The notes under the pieces: model-generated
The model's database searches: none
What the model saw: only the letters and a program-made list of their open reading frames with translations
What the model was told of the DNA's origin: nothing
Position numbers and translations under genes: made by a program
Assembly (NCBI GenBank): GCA_025354385.1
Contig: JANXMZ010000018.1
Span: 1 to 62,035, forward strand
Source: Bacteroidota bacterium
GTDB taxonomy: Bacteria > Bacteroidota > Bacteroidia > NS11-12g > UBA955
DNA length: 62,035 bases
Reading direction: 5' to 3'
Part shown: positions 35,586 to 43,636 of the stretch, piece after piece
How positions within the stretch are numbered: position 1 is the first letter of the stretch
Layout: every line of letters starts with the position of its first letter

Positions 35586-36134
35586 ATGAAAAAATTAATC
35601 TATTCAATTGCCCTTGTATTCACTGCAATAGTGTTTATGGGCTGTCCTTATCAAACCAAAATTGCAATTGACGAACCTTCTGTCAAAGTGCCATCAGAAA
35701 TGATCAATACCTGGGAAAAGGAATCATCAGATAAAAATCCTGATGTATTTGTAATTACCAAAGACAATGAATTTGTGATGCGCATTTTAAAGAAAACAAC
35801 TAATAGTTCTGGCGAAGTTACCAAATACTATTATAAAGGGTTTATATCCAAAGTTGATAAAACAGAGTTTTTACAAGTATATGAAGTGGAAGATGATTGG
35901 AGTGATAAAACCACCACTAACGATGATGGTAAAAAGGTTTCTGATAATCAGTATTACTTGTATAAGTTTACACATGGCTCCACCTATATCAAAGCAACGC
36001 TTCATCCTGTAACAGAAAATGTAACTGACGAATTTAAGAATTCTGGAGAGTTAAAGGCCTTCCTAGAAAAATATAAGGATGTTACGTTCTTATACGACAA
36101 AGACGATGAAAAATATATTCGTACAGACGATTAA
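35586..36134 (+). CDS. Lipoprotein of unknown function
   Basis: This is a 182-residue lipoprotein with lipobox VFMGC (Cys20). The mature chain is hydrophilic, rich in Lys, Asp and Tyr, with VPSEMINTWEKESS (about 38-51) and an acidic end (KDVTFLYDKDDEKYIRTDD). The pattern suggests a lipocalin-like small barrel, but that is only an impression. A near-consensus promoter (CATCTTTG) lies about 20 bases upstream, and a strong terminator ends the unit. Confidence 0.65.
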   Translation: MKKLIYSIALVFTAIVFMGCPYQTKIAIDEPSVKVPSEMINTWEKESSDKNPDVFVITKDNEFVMRILKKTTNSSGEVTKYYYKGFISKVDKTEFLQVYEVEDDWSDKTTTNDDGKKVSDNQYYLYKFTHGSTYIKATLHPVTENVTDEFKNSGELKAFLEKYKDVTFLYDKDDEKYIRTDD

Positions 36135-36153
36135 TTGTCGATTGTAGAAATAG

Positions 36154-36181
36154 AAAGCCGCCTAGCAGGTGGCTTTTTTTA
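36154..36181 (+). terminator. Rho-independent terminator
   Basis: The 10-bp stem AAAGCCGCCT / AGGTGGCTTT (one G:U pair), with loop AGC, is followed by a run of T. It lies between convergent genes and primarily serves the plus-strand lipoprotein. Confidence 0.85.
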
Positions 36182-36190
36182 TGCAGGTAT

Positions 36191-37396
36191 TTATCTCAAA
36201 AGTAATGAGCTATCGCCATAACTTAAAAAACGATAGTTCTTTTCCAATGCATGGTCGTAAATATTTTTCCATTTCTGTTTGGTAAAAGCTGCAATCAATA
36301 AAAGCAAAGTAGATTTTGGTTGATGAAAATTTGTAATCAATCCTTTAACAAATTTAAAATCATATCCAGGCATAATCATAATTGAGGTAGCTCCATTTAA
36401 TGTTGTGAGATTATTAATACTCATGTAATCAATTAAAATTTGTAGACTTTCTAAAGCGCTTATTGGGGCATTCTTGTTTTCATATGGATCCATTTTCGAA
36501 ACAATAAAAGGGTCTGGTTTATTGTTGAAAAGACCAAACCCACACCAATAAATACTTTCTAAAACCCTAACACTTGTTGTGCCAACCGCAACCGCATAAC
36601 TAGAATTTTGTAATGCTTTTAAGGAGCTTAATTCTATACTGAATATTTCTTCGTGCATCGGATGCTCATGAGCGTAATCAGTATTGACAGGTAAAAATGT
36701 ACCGGCACTAACGTGAAGCGTAAGCCTTTGCATTGGAATATTTTTTTGACGAATGTTTTCTAAAACAGATTCGGTGAAATGCAAGCCTGCCGTTGGGGCG
36801 GCAACCGATCCTGCTGTTGCTGAATAAATAGTCTGATAATGACTGCTGTCATTGCCGTTGGCTTGACGTTTAATATAAGGAGGCAATGGCATCTGACCAA
36901 TCTTATCTAATAAATCTAAAAATCGAATTGATGGATTTTTCCAGTACAATTCAATGATGGATGCATCTCTGTCAATCCATTTGATCTTAAGTGCCGTTAC
37001 TATATTGTCAATCCGAATAGATACCTCTAGCTCATCTTCTATTTTCCATTTTTTTTTATTGCCAATCAAACATTCCCATTGGCAAGTTTGGGTAGCATTT
37101 AGAGTTGTGAAATAATCCGCACTATATGGTTTTAAGAGGAATATTTCTATACCAGCTTCATGTTTATTTTTTGCAAAAATTCTTGCAGGTATAACTTTGG
37201 CATCATTAAAAAATAATTGTGAATTAGGCGGTAAGTGCAAGTGGATGTTTTTAAAAACATCATCTTTTATGGTTTCGTTTTCATAAATGAGTAAGTTCGA
37301 TGCATCGCGCGGTTCAATAGCTATTTGAGCAATATTTTCGGGCGGCAAAGTGTAATTATATTCTTGAATAAGAATGGGGTCAATAGTATAACTCAT
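36191..37396 (-). CDS. queA: S-adenosylmethionine:tRNA ribosyltransferase-isomerase
   Basis: QueA transfers and isomerises the ribosyl part of SAM onto 7-aminomethyl-7-deazaguanine in tRNA to form epoxyqueuosine. The 401-residue length is a little longer than the usual 340-350. Signatures are FNDAKVIPAR, AAPTAGLHFT, HVSAGTF, FHQPKSTLLLLIAAF and FLSYGDSSLL at the C-terminus. It overlaps the end of rdgB by four bases (ATGA), so it is translationally coupled. Confidence 0.96.
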   Translation of the reverse strand: MSYTIDPILIQEYNYTLPPENIAQIAIEPRDASNLLIYENETIKDDVFKNIHLHLPPNSQLFFNDAKVIPARIFAKNKHEAGIEIFLLKPYSADYFTTLNATQTCQWECLIGNKKKWKIEDELEVSIRIDNIVTALKIKWIDRDASIIELYWKNPSIRFLDLLDKIGQMPLPPYIKRQANGNDSSHYQTIYSATAGSVAAPTAGLHFTESVLENIRQKNIPMQRLTLHVSAGTFLPVNTDYAHEHPMHEEIFSIELSSLKALQNSSYAVAVGTTSVRVLESIYWCGFGLFNNKPDPFIVSKMDPYENKNAPISALESLQILIDYMSINNLTTLNGATSIMIMPGYDFKFVKGLITNFHQPKSTLLLLIAAFTKQKWKNIYDHALEKNYRFLSYGDSSLLLR

Positions 37397-37968
37397 AAGG
37401 TGTCAAAAAACGTAAGCATTTTGGCAATAGCTTTTTTTCTGTGGCTAATTTTGTTTTTTTCTTCTTGGCTCATTTGTGCAAAGGTAAATTGATAACCAAA
37501 AGGCATAAAAATTGGGTCGTATCCAAAACCTTTTTCACCTCTCATTTCTGAAATTATTTCACCAGAAACTTCACCATTAAAATAAACTTCATGGGTGGTA
37601 GATTTATAACAAATAACAGTTTGAAATTTTGCATTTCTGTTTGTGAATGAATCCAATGCTTTCAATAATTTGAGCATGTTTTTGTTATTGTCTGCTGGTT
37701 CGCCTGCATATCTTGCACTTTTTACTCCAGGTTGTCCATTTATTGCCTCCACCATTAAGCCACTGTCATCTGCAAAGCATGGCAATTGACAAAATTCGAA
37801 AATCGCTCTAGCTTTTATGGCAGCATTTTCTTCCAATGTATCACCCGTTTCTTCAATTTCTTCAAAAAATTGAATGTCATTTAAACTGAGTACCTTTATT
37901 TTTTTGGGTACTAACATTTGTATCTCTTTTAATTTATTATGGTTGTTGCTAGCAAATACTATTTCCAT
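37393..37968 (-). CDS. rdgB: dITP/XTP pyrophosphatase (RdgB/HAM1)
   Basis: RdgB hydrolyses non-canonical purine triphosphates (ITP, dITP, XTP) to monophosphates, keeping them out of nucleic acids. The 191-residue length is normal. The motifs are SNNHNKLKEI (7-16), EETGDTLEENAAIKA (about 38-52), FADDSGLMVEAINGQPGVKSARYAG (about 65-89) and GFGYDPIF. It is the middle gene of a three-gene run, with a psi-like protein upstream and queA downstream. Confidence 0.95.
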   Translation of the reverse strand: MEIVFASNNHNKLKEIQMLVPKKIKVLSLNDIQFFEEIEETGDTLEENAAIKARAIFEFCQLPCFADDSGLMVEAINGQPGVKSARYAGEPADNNKNMLKLLKALDSFTNRNAKFQTVICYKSTTHEVYFNGEVSGEIISEMRGEKGFGYDPIFMPFGYQFTFAQMSQEEKNKISHRKKAIAKMLTFFDTL

Positions 37969-37983
37969 TTTTGTTTTCTATTG

Positions 37984-38484
37984 TTATACCATTCCGAATA
38001 ATCGTTTAACCAAAGCCCATAACTTGCGTTTTAATTCGTCGTTTTCGCTTACAGTTTTAATATCATCCACAAATATTATTTTGCAATCGTTATGAACAAG
38101 TCCATTGTATTTGCGGCAAACTAGGTCCATGGTTAGTGGATCTACACCCCAAAATATACAGCATTTTGGGCTAAATAATTTCTCAATATTTTTCCAAGTC
38201 AATCCTTCATAATTTTTAATATTAATAACCGCAAAACCATCTGCATCCATAAATACTTTATCTGTTCTAACGGCATTAATCATTTTGAAAAAGAAATCTC
38301 GTTGCTCTTCCGGAATTAACTTTTCATCATTGTGCATCATGATGTGTAAAAATCGGTATTTATTGCCTCCTTCGCTGATTATTTCATCGTAGTCGACCTT
38401 TTCTTTGATAATATAAAATTCATCTCCAACAAATAGATTGATGAGTTCAGGAAATTTTTCGGGTATAATTAACTTTTCATCCAT
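37984..38484 (-). CDS. Conserved protein with possible distant similarity to DNA polymerase III psi subunit
   Basis: This 166-residue soluble protein has no family I recognise with certainty. It has a central strand RFLHIMMHNDEKLIPEEQRDFFFKMINAV (44-72), then LTWKNIEKLFSPKCCIFWGVD (95-115), and a final VSENDELKRKLWALVKRLF (145-163). This order is that of HolD (psi), as I recall the E. coli protein: an early hydrophobic strand with an acidic turn, a stretch ending in W/G-x-D, and a last helix with a LW pair. Position beside the nucleotide-cleaning gene rdgB is compatible with a replication role, but this is inference. It is divergent from ilvE across a 25-base gap. Confidence 0.5.
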   Translation of the reverse strand: MDEKLIIPEKFPELINLFVGDEFYIIKEKVDYDEIISEGGNKYRFLHIMMHNDEKLIPEEQRDFFFKMINAVRTDKVFMDADGFAVINIKNYEGLTWKNIEKLFSPKCCIFWGVDPLTMDLVCRKYNGLVHNDCKIIFVDDIKTVSENDELKRKLWALVKRLFGMV

Positions 38485-38509
38485 TAAAATATGTTTATTT
38501 GCATTATAA

Positions 38510-39589
38510 ATGAGCCTCGAAATTACAATAAATCAAGTAGAACAAACAAGGATTTCTTCTTACGATATAGAAAATGTTGGTTTTGGTAAGGTGTTTACCG
38601 ATCATATGTTCTCATGCGACTTTATAGATGGGAAATGGGTAGACCTAAGAATAGAGCCATTTGGCAAGATTCCTTTAAGTCCAACCTTATCAGCACTTCA
38701 CTATGGTCAAGCCATATTCGAAGGCATGAAAGCCTTTAAAAATGAAGCAGGTCATGTGTCATTTTTCCGACCTTTAGAAAACCTAAAACGCTTAAATTTT
38801 TCTGCCGAAAGAATGTGTATGCCAACATTGACAGAAGAAATTTTTATGGAAGCTTTACAACGTTTGGTGGCTTTAGATGTTAACTGGATACCAGTTAAGT
38901 CGGGAAGTGCGTTATACATTCGCCCTTTTATGTTTGCTACCGATGATTTCTTAGGTGTTAAACAAAGTGAGACCTATAAATTTATGGTTTATGCTTGTCC
39001 TGTTAACGCCTATTATACCCATTATTTGAAAGTGAAAATAGAAGAATTTTATACAAGAGGTGCACAAGGTGGGGCAGGTGCAGCCAAATGCGCGGGTAAT
39101 TATGCTGCAGCCATGTATCCAACAAAATTAGCTCAGCAAGCTGGTTTTGACCAAGTGTTATGGACAGATGGAGCAACGCACACATTTCTTGAAGAAACAG
39201 GTACTAGTAATGTATTTGTTGTAACCAAAGATGCTGTTTATACACCCGAGTTAACAGATACACTATTGGCAGGTATCACTAGGAAATCTGTTATTGAATA
39301 TTTGAAGGATGCTGGGAAGCCAATAATTGAAAAACATGTCAGTGTATCTGAATTGATTAAATGGCATGAAGAAGGAAGTCTTCTAGAGATGTTTGTTTCG
39401 GGCACTGCCGCCACATTAACAAATATTGAGTTGTTCAATTATAAAGGCAAGGATTATGTTTTGAAAATGGACATTGATTTATTGAGCAACCAAATAAAAA
39501 TAGTTTTCAATGATATTCGAATGGGACTTATTCCAGACAGATTTAACTGGATGGTAGCATTGAAAGAATATGCACTCATCAATCAATAA
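38510..39589 (+). CDS. ilvE: Branched-chain amino acid aminotransferase
   Basis: This is a PLP enzyme of fold type IV that interconverts valine, leucine and isoleucine with their keto acids. At 359 residues it belongs to the longer eukaryote-like BCAT II type. LHYGQAIFEGMKAF (63-76), the Schiff-base Lys193 in GAGAAKCAGNYAAAM, FLEETGTSNVF and VSGTAAT (phosphate binding) are present. Biosynthetic ilv/leu genes are not nearby. A near-consensus minus-7 box (TTTATTTG) lies eight bases before the ATG. Confidence 0.95.
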   Translation: MSLEITINQVEQTRISSYDIENVGFGKVFTDHMFSCDFIDGKWVDLRIEPFGKIPLSPTLSALHYGQAIFEGMKAFKNEAGHVSFFRPLENLKRLNFSAERMCMPTLTEEIFMEALQRLVALDVNWIPVKSGSALYIRPFMFATDDFLGVKQSETYKFMVYACPVNAYYTHYLKVKIEEFYTRGAQGGAGAAKCAGNYAAAMYPTKLAQQAGFDQVLWTDGATHTFLEETGTSNVFVVTKDAVYTPELTDTLLAGITRKSVIEYLKDAGKPIIEKHVSVSELIKWHEEGSLLEMFVSGTAATLTNIELFNYKGKDYVLKMDIDLLSNQIKIVFNDIRMGLIPDRFNWMVALKEYALINQ

Positions 39590-39611
39590 AAATAAATTTT
39601 AATTTATCAAT

Positions 39612-40202
39612 ATGTACGAGTTTATAGAGGGAAGGGTAGAACATGCCAATCCAGCTTTTATAATTATTAATGCCAATGGCATTGGGTATCACATACAAAT
39701 TAGTATTAATACTTATGAGCATTTAAAGTCGTTAAAGGAGGCGAGAGTGTTAACCTACCTTGCAATAAAAGAAGATGGACATTTTATTTATGGCTTTTAT
39801 GATGAAGTTGAAAGGCAATTGTTTAAACAATTAATTTCTGTAAATGGTGTCGGTACCAATACAGCTCGCATGATTTTAAGCGGACAATCCCCTTCTGAAA
39901 TTATTAGCGCAATTGGAACAGGAAATATTGCCATGTTAAAGTCAGTCAAAGGCGTTGGACCGAAAACAGCACAAAGAATTATTTTGGAATTGCAAGATAA
40001 AATCGCAAAAATGTCAACACCTGGAGAAATGTCGGCATTGCCAGATAATAAAAATAAAGCTTTTGATGAAGCATTGTTGGCACTTCAAGCATTAGGTTTT
40101 CAAAGAGCAGTTGCAGAAAAAGTGTTATTAAAGGTAACCAATAATAACAAGATGCAAATAGGTGTTGAAGACATGATAAAACAAAGCTTGAAAGCATTGT
40201 AA
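39612..40202 (+). CDS. ruvA: Holliday junction branch migration complex subunit RuvA
   Basis: RuvA binds four-way junctions and loads the RuvB motor. The N-terminal OB fold (MYEFIEGRVEHANPAFIIINANGIGYHI), the acidic pin region, two helix-hairpin-helix motifs (ISVNGVGTNTARMILS and LKSVKGVGPKTAQRIILEL) and the C-terminal RuvB-binding domain (EALLALQALGFQRAVAEKVL) are all present in 196 residues. It follows ilvE by 22 bases and ends at a terminator. Confidence 0.97.
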   Translation: MYEFIEGRVEHANPAFIIINANGIGYHIQISINTYEHLKSLKEARVLTYLAIKEDGHFIYGFYDEVERQLFKQLISVNGVGTNTARMILSGQSPSEIISAIGTGNIAMLKSVKGVGPKTAQRIILELQDKIAKMSTPGEMSALPDNKNKAFDEALLALQALGFQRAVAEKVLLKVTNNNKMQIGVEDMIKQSLKAL

Positions 40203-40224
40203 TTCTAAAAACATATAAAACAAG

Positions 40225-40251
40225 AAACCCCAAACTGAAATTGGGGCTTTT
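40225..40251 (+). terminator. Rho-independent terminator after ruvA
   Basis: The stem CCCCAA / TTGGGG (40228-40246), flanked by AAA and CTTTT, lies 25 bases after the ruvA stop codon. Confidence 0.75.
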
Positions 40252-40315
40252 GTAGTTGGCGTTAAAGTTGTGTTGTAAAACTTTTGCCGCTTAAGTGAGT
40301 GTTGGAAAGATTTTT

Positions 40316-40358
40316 AAAACCCATCACAGTGCAAGGTAAAAGTACCGTGATGAGTTTT
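40316..40358. other. Terminator-like hairpin in non-coding region
   Basis: AAAAC-CC-ATCAC pairs with GTGAT-GA-GTTTTT around a roughly 20-base inner segment. It has A/T flanks on both sides, so it could end transcripts in either direction. No gene is assigned to it. Confidence 0.4.
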
Positions 40359-40410
40359 TAGAGAGGCCTGAAATATTCAGGTTAATGTGTGTTTAGAACT
40401 TAAAAATTTT

Positions 40411-40431
40411 GGATGAATGCAGCATTCATCC
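40411..40431 (-). terminator. Perfect 10-bp palindrome, possible terminator of the small minus-strand ORF
   Basis: GGATGAATGC-a-GCATTCATCC forms a stem followed on the minus strand by AAAATTTTT. It lies 26 bases past the stop of the 36-residue ORF, fitting a terminator for it. A protein-binding site is an alternative. Confidence 0.4.
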
Positions 40432-40456
40432 GCCTTTAGCTTTTTATAGATAATGA

Positions 40457-40567
40457 TTATAAAAAGGATACGAGTACAATGCCAAGGCAAAGAAACCAAA
40501 TGATGTAAGAATACAAAGTGTACTTCATGGATTTGGTTAAGCTGATTTCGATAATTGAATTTTTCAT
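40457..40567 (-). CDS. Candidate 36-residue single-pass membrane microprotein
   Basis: An ATG-started frame encodes a peptide whose second half (MKYTLYSYIIWFLCLGIVLV, residues 14-33) is a single strong membrane helix, ending in SFL. The first part (KNSIIEISLTKS) is amphipathic. No promoter box is evident, but a palindrome and T run follow. It sits in the 1.1 kb gap between ruvA and uvrD. It is too short for family recognition and may be chance. Confidence 0.3.
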   Translation of the reverse strand: MKNSIIEISLTKSMKYTLYSYIIWFLCLGIVLVSFL

Positions 40568-40602
40568 ATTAGTGGTTGTATTAAATGTTGCTATTTGATA
40601 AA

Positions 40603-40755
40603 TTTAGTGTGTGTTTTCAATAGTTTTAGTTTTTGTCAAAAGTCGTTTTAGTGTGTGTTTTCAATAGTTTTAGTTCTTGTCAAAAGCTTTTAATTTTCTC
40701 TAATAGTGTCCGTGTTAATTGTTAAAAATGTGTTTTCAATAGTTTTAGTTTTTGT
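40603..40755. repeat. Tandem 40-bp repeats (two full copies, one partial)
   Basis: Copy 1 (40603-40642) and copy 2 (40647-40686) are 40 bases, differ at one base, and start 44 bases apart. A third partial copy shares a 27-base core at 40729-40755. The core includes TGTGTTTTCAATAGTTTTAG. The 4-base spacer excludes a CRISPR array. They lie in non-coding sequence that continues to 41296, which is otherwise AT-rich with a possible plus-strand TAGTTTTG at 40763-40770. Confidence 0.85.
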
Positions 40756-41296
40756 TTAATTTTAGTTTTGGGTTTAAGTCTGTGATTTCTGTTTCGTAGT
40801 ATGTATTTAATTTTATTGTTTTCTTCCTTTTTTTAAGAGCTTTTAAACTGAGTATTTATGCTTAATAGGTATATATACTTATGATTATCAGCACCTTATA
40901 CACAAACATATAACGCAATTTTTAAAAAGCAAATGCTGTCCTAATAAAAAGTTATAATTGAATTTAATGACTTGAAATTCAGCGCTATAAAAATGATTGA
41001 AAAATTCAAAAAAGGAAATTTTTGAATATAAAAGTAAGAAATAGGGGCTTTTTAATTAAATTGAGTATAAAATTTATTTGGGTTATTTTGTAAAACTAAA
41101 ATTGTTGCATGGTTTGTTGCTATTACTAGTTTTTTGCATATTTTTTTAAATCAAAAGCTAAAACAAATAATGGAGAACAATAATGGACATTTATTGGTGT
41201 AAGCGTGTTTAAATGAAGATGAGATTTAAATTTTTTGCAAGGTGTTTCTTTAAAGATTTGTGCATATCCTTTTAATGTTATTTTTTGGTAAAAGGT
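40756..41296. other. Long AT-rich non-coding stretch before uvrD
   Basis: About 540 bases contain no gene that I can support. There is a single TTATACACA (a DnaA-box match) at 40896-40904 and a possible promoter at 40763-40770, but no box cluster. A short regulatory RNA is possible but unproven. Confidence 0.45.
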
Positions 41297-41304
41297 TAAA
41301 TTTG
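41297..41304 (+). promoter_or_regulatory. Minus-7 element for uvrD/pcrA (TAAATTTG)
   Basis: A perfect TAnnTTTG, 12 bases before the ATG at 41317. It lies within the longer reading frame and so excludes the upstream start at 41260. Confidence 0.65.
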
Positions 41305-41316
41305 TACCTTGCTATT

Positions 41317-43593
41317 ATGTCAATTAATTCTCATCCTCCCTATTTAGATAAATTAAATGAAGTTCAAAGAGAAGCTGCGCTTTGTATCAATGGTCCAGTG
41401 ATGATTATAGCTGGTGCAGGTAGTGGTAAAACTAGGGTATTAACTTATCGAATTGCACATATCATTAAGCAAGGGGTAGATGCTTTTAATGTATTAGCGC
41501 TCACTTTTACCAATAAGGCTGCCAAGGAAATGAAGAATAGGATTGAAGCAGTTGTTGGAGCGGAGGCCCGCAATTTGTGGATGGGTACATTTCACAGTGT
41601 GTTCGCAAAAATTTTGAGAATCGAGGCGGAAAGGATTGGATATCCTCGCGATTTTACAATTTACGATACAGATGATGCCAAAAGCGTTATAAAGAGTATA
41701 GTTAAGGAATTGAATTTAGATGATAAGCTATACAAGGTTGGATTAATATATAATCGTATCAGTAATGCCAAAAATAGTTTGATAACCGCTAAGGAATATA
41801 TCACTATTCCAGAATTGATGGAGGCAGATGCATCCTCGGGGCGGCCATTAATTTCTAAGATATTTGCCATGTATCAATTAAAATGTTTTAAAGCCGGTGC
41901 AATGGATTTTGACGATTTATTGGTGAATACATTTAAGTTGTTTAAAGAGCATGTAGATGTATTGTATAAATATCAACACAAATTTAAATACATCATGGTA
42001 GATGAGTATCAGGATACCAATTTATGTCAGTACATGATTATTAAGAAACTAGCTGCCATGAATCAAAATATTTGTGTAGTAGGAGACGATTCTCAAAGTA
42101 TTTATAGTTTTAGGGGGGCCAACATTCAAAATATTCTGAATTTCGAAAAAGATTATCCCGAATTGAATGTGTTTAAGCTCGAAAATAATTACAGAAGTAC
42201 TTCCACAATTGTGAATGCAAGCAGTAGTATTATTGCCAATAATAAAGAAAAGCTAGATAAAAGAATATACACAGACAATGCCGAGGGCGATAAGATAAAA
42301 GTTGTGCGAGCTTTGAGCGATAATGAAGAAGGCAGAATGGTGGCTCAAAGTATATTTGAGGAGAAAAATACACTTCATATAGCCAATTCAGATTTTGCAA
42401 TTTTGTACAGAACTAATGCCCAAAGTCGCTCGTTTGAAGAGGCATTGAGAAAAAATAATATTCCTTATCGGGTATACGGAGGCACTAGTTTCTATCAACG
42501 CAAAGAGATAAAAGACATGGTGGCCTATCTACGCATGGTGGTTAATCCAAACGATGATGAAGCTTTAAAAAGAATTATAAACTATCCTGCAAGAAAAATT
42601 GGAAATACAACTGTAGATCGCCTTACGCTCTTGGCCAGTGAAAATGAATGCTCTATTTGGGAAATTGTAAAAAACAACACACAACATGCTGCAGAGCTTG
42701 GGAATAGTGTGGCGCATATCCGCGATTTTTATATCATGATTCAGAGTTTTCAAAGCATGCTTGTTTCTAAAAACGCTTATGAAATTGCAGAGTATGTTGC
42801 CAAGCAATCAACATTGCTCAAAGCATTGTATGAGGATAAAACGGTAGAAGGTGTTTCAAGACATGAAAATGTGATGGAGTTATTGAACGGTATTAAAGAA
42901 TTTACAGAAGATGACACCAACGAAAATGATAAAACCATTTCTCAATTTTTACAAGACATTGCCTTGTTAACAGATGCTGATAAAGACAAGGAAAATAAGG
43001 ATACTGTGACGTTAATGACTATACACAGTAGCAAAGGACTAGAGTTTAAACATGTGTATGTGGTGGGTTTAGAAGAGAATCTTTTTCCGAGCCAATTAAG
43101 TCTAAACAGTAGGCAGGAGTTAGAAGAAGAACGCAGATTATTTTATGTAGCAGTAACTCGAGCAGAAGAAAAGCTTACTTTATCTTTTGCAACTTCCCGC
43201 TTTAAATATGGAAATCTGATTCCATGCGAACCCAGCCGTTTTATAGATGAGATAGAAAATAAATACCTTGAGTTTTCATATTCCAATACCATTAAAATGG
43301 AGTTGCCGATTGCAAAGAAGGAGAGTCAAACTTTTGGTAAGGGATATGGAATGAATGTTGGCAAACCTTCTTTTAGCCGTCCAAGTGCTCAAATTCAAAT
43401 TTCTGCTAATTTCAAGGAGAGTAATACCGCCAATCTTACTGCTGGTCAGCAAATAGAGCATCAGCGCTTTGGAAAGGGAGTTGTTGTTAGTATTCAAGAT
43501 ACAGGCGATAACAGAAAGGCCCTTATAAAATTCAGTGAGGCAGGAGAGAAAACCCTCGTTTTAAAGTTTGCAAAACTCATGATATTGGAATAG
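41317..43593 (+). CDS. uvrD: UvrD/PcrA-type ATP-dependent 3'-5' DNA helicase
   Basis: This is a superfamily 1A helicase of 758 residues used in excision and mismatch repair and in clearing protein-bound DNA. The motifs in order are: Q motif LNEVQREAA; Walker A AGAGSGKTR (about 35-43); FTNKAAKEM; Walker B DEYQDTN; GDDSQSIYSFRGA; NYRST; IHSSKGLEF (motif V); and VAVTRAEEKL (motif VI). A Tudor-like C-terminal segment (GQQIEHQRFGKGVVVSIQD) is the RNA polymerase-binding tail typical of PcrA. UvrD and PcrA cannot be told apart here. It has its own promoter. Confidence 0.95.
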   Translation: MSINSHPPYLDKLNEVQREAALCINGPVMIIAGAGSGKTRVLTYRIAHIIKQGVDAFNVLALTFTNKAAKEMKNRIEAVVGAEARNLWMGTFHSVFAKILRIEAERIGYPRDFTIYDTDDAKSVIKSIVKELNLDDKLYKVGLIYNRISNAKNSLITAKEYITIPELMEADASSGRPLISKIFAMYQLKCFKAGAMDFDDLLVNTFKLFKEHVDVLYKYQHKFKYIMVDEYQDTNLCQYMIIKKLAAMNQNICVVGDDSQSIYSFRGANIQNILNFEKDYPELNVFKLENNYRSTSTIVNASSSIIANNKEKLDKRIYTDNAEGDKIKVVRALSDNEEGRMVAQSIFEEKNTLHIANSDFAILYRTNAQSRSFEEALRKNNIPYRVYGGTSFYQRKEIKDMVAYLRMVVNPNDDEALKRIINYPARKIGNTTVDRLTLLASENECSIWEIVKNNTQHAAELGNSVAHIRDFYIMIQSFQSMLVSKNAYEIAEYVAKQSTLLKALYEDKTVEGVSRHENVMELLNGIKEFTEDDTNENDKTISQFLQDIALLTDADKDKENKDTVTLMTIHSSKGLEFKHVYVVGLEENLFPSQLSLNSRQELEEERRLFYVAVTRAEEKLTLSFATSRFKYGNLIPCEPSRFIDEIENKYLEFSYSNTIKMELPIAKKESQTFGKGYGMNVGKPSFSRPSAQIQISANFKESNTANLTAGQQIEHQRFGKGVVVSIQDTGDNRKALIKFSEAGEKTLVLKFAKLMILE

Positions 43594-43605
43594 TGAGTTT
43601 TTATA

Positions 43606-43613
43606 TATTTTTG
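43606..43613 (+). promoter_or_regulatory. Minus-7 element (TATTTTTG)
   Basis: A perfect TAnnTTTG, 23 bases before the ATG at 43637, separating the barrel gene from uvrD. Confidence 0.55.
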
Positions 43614-43636
43614 CATCTTTAACAAATAAGTAACAT

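Noticed and set aside
40603..40755. CRISPR array
   Set aside because: The units are 40 bp with a 4-bp spacer and a decayed third copy. There are no cas genes and no regular spacer length.
40896..40904. Perfect DnaA box TTATACACA in the ruvA-uvrD gap, hinting at a replication origin
   Set aside because: Only one perfect box is visible (a second, TGTGCATAT near 41260, is imperfect). There is no cluster, no dnaA or origin-linked genes, and no strand switch in gene orientation here.
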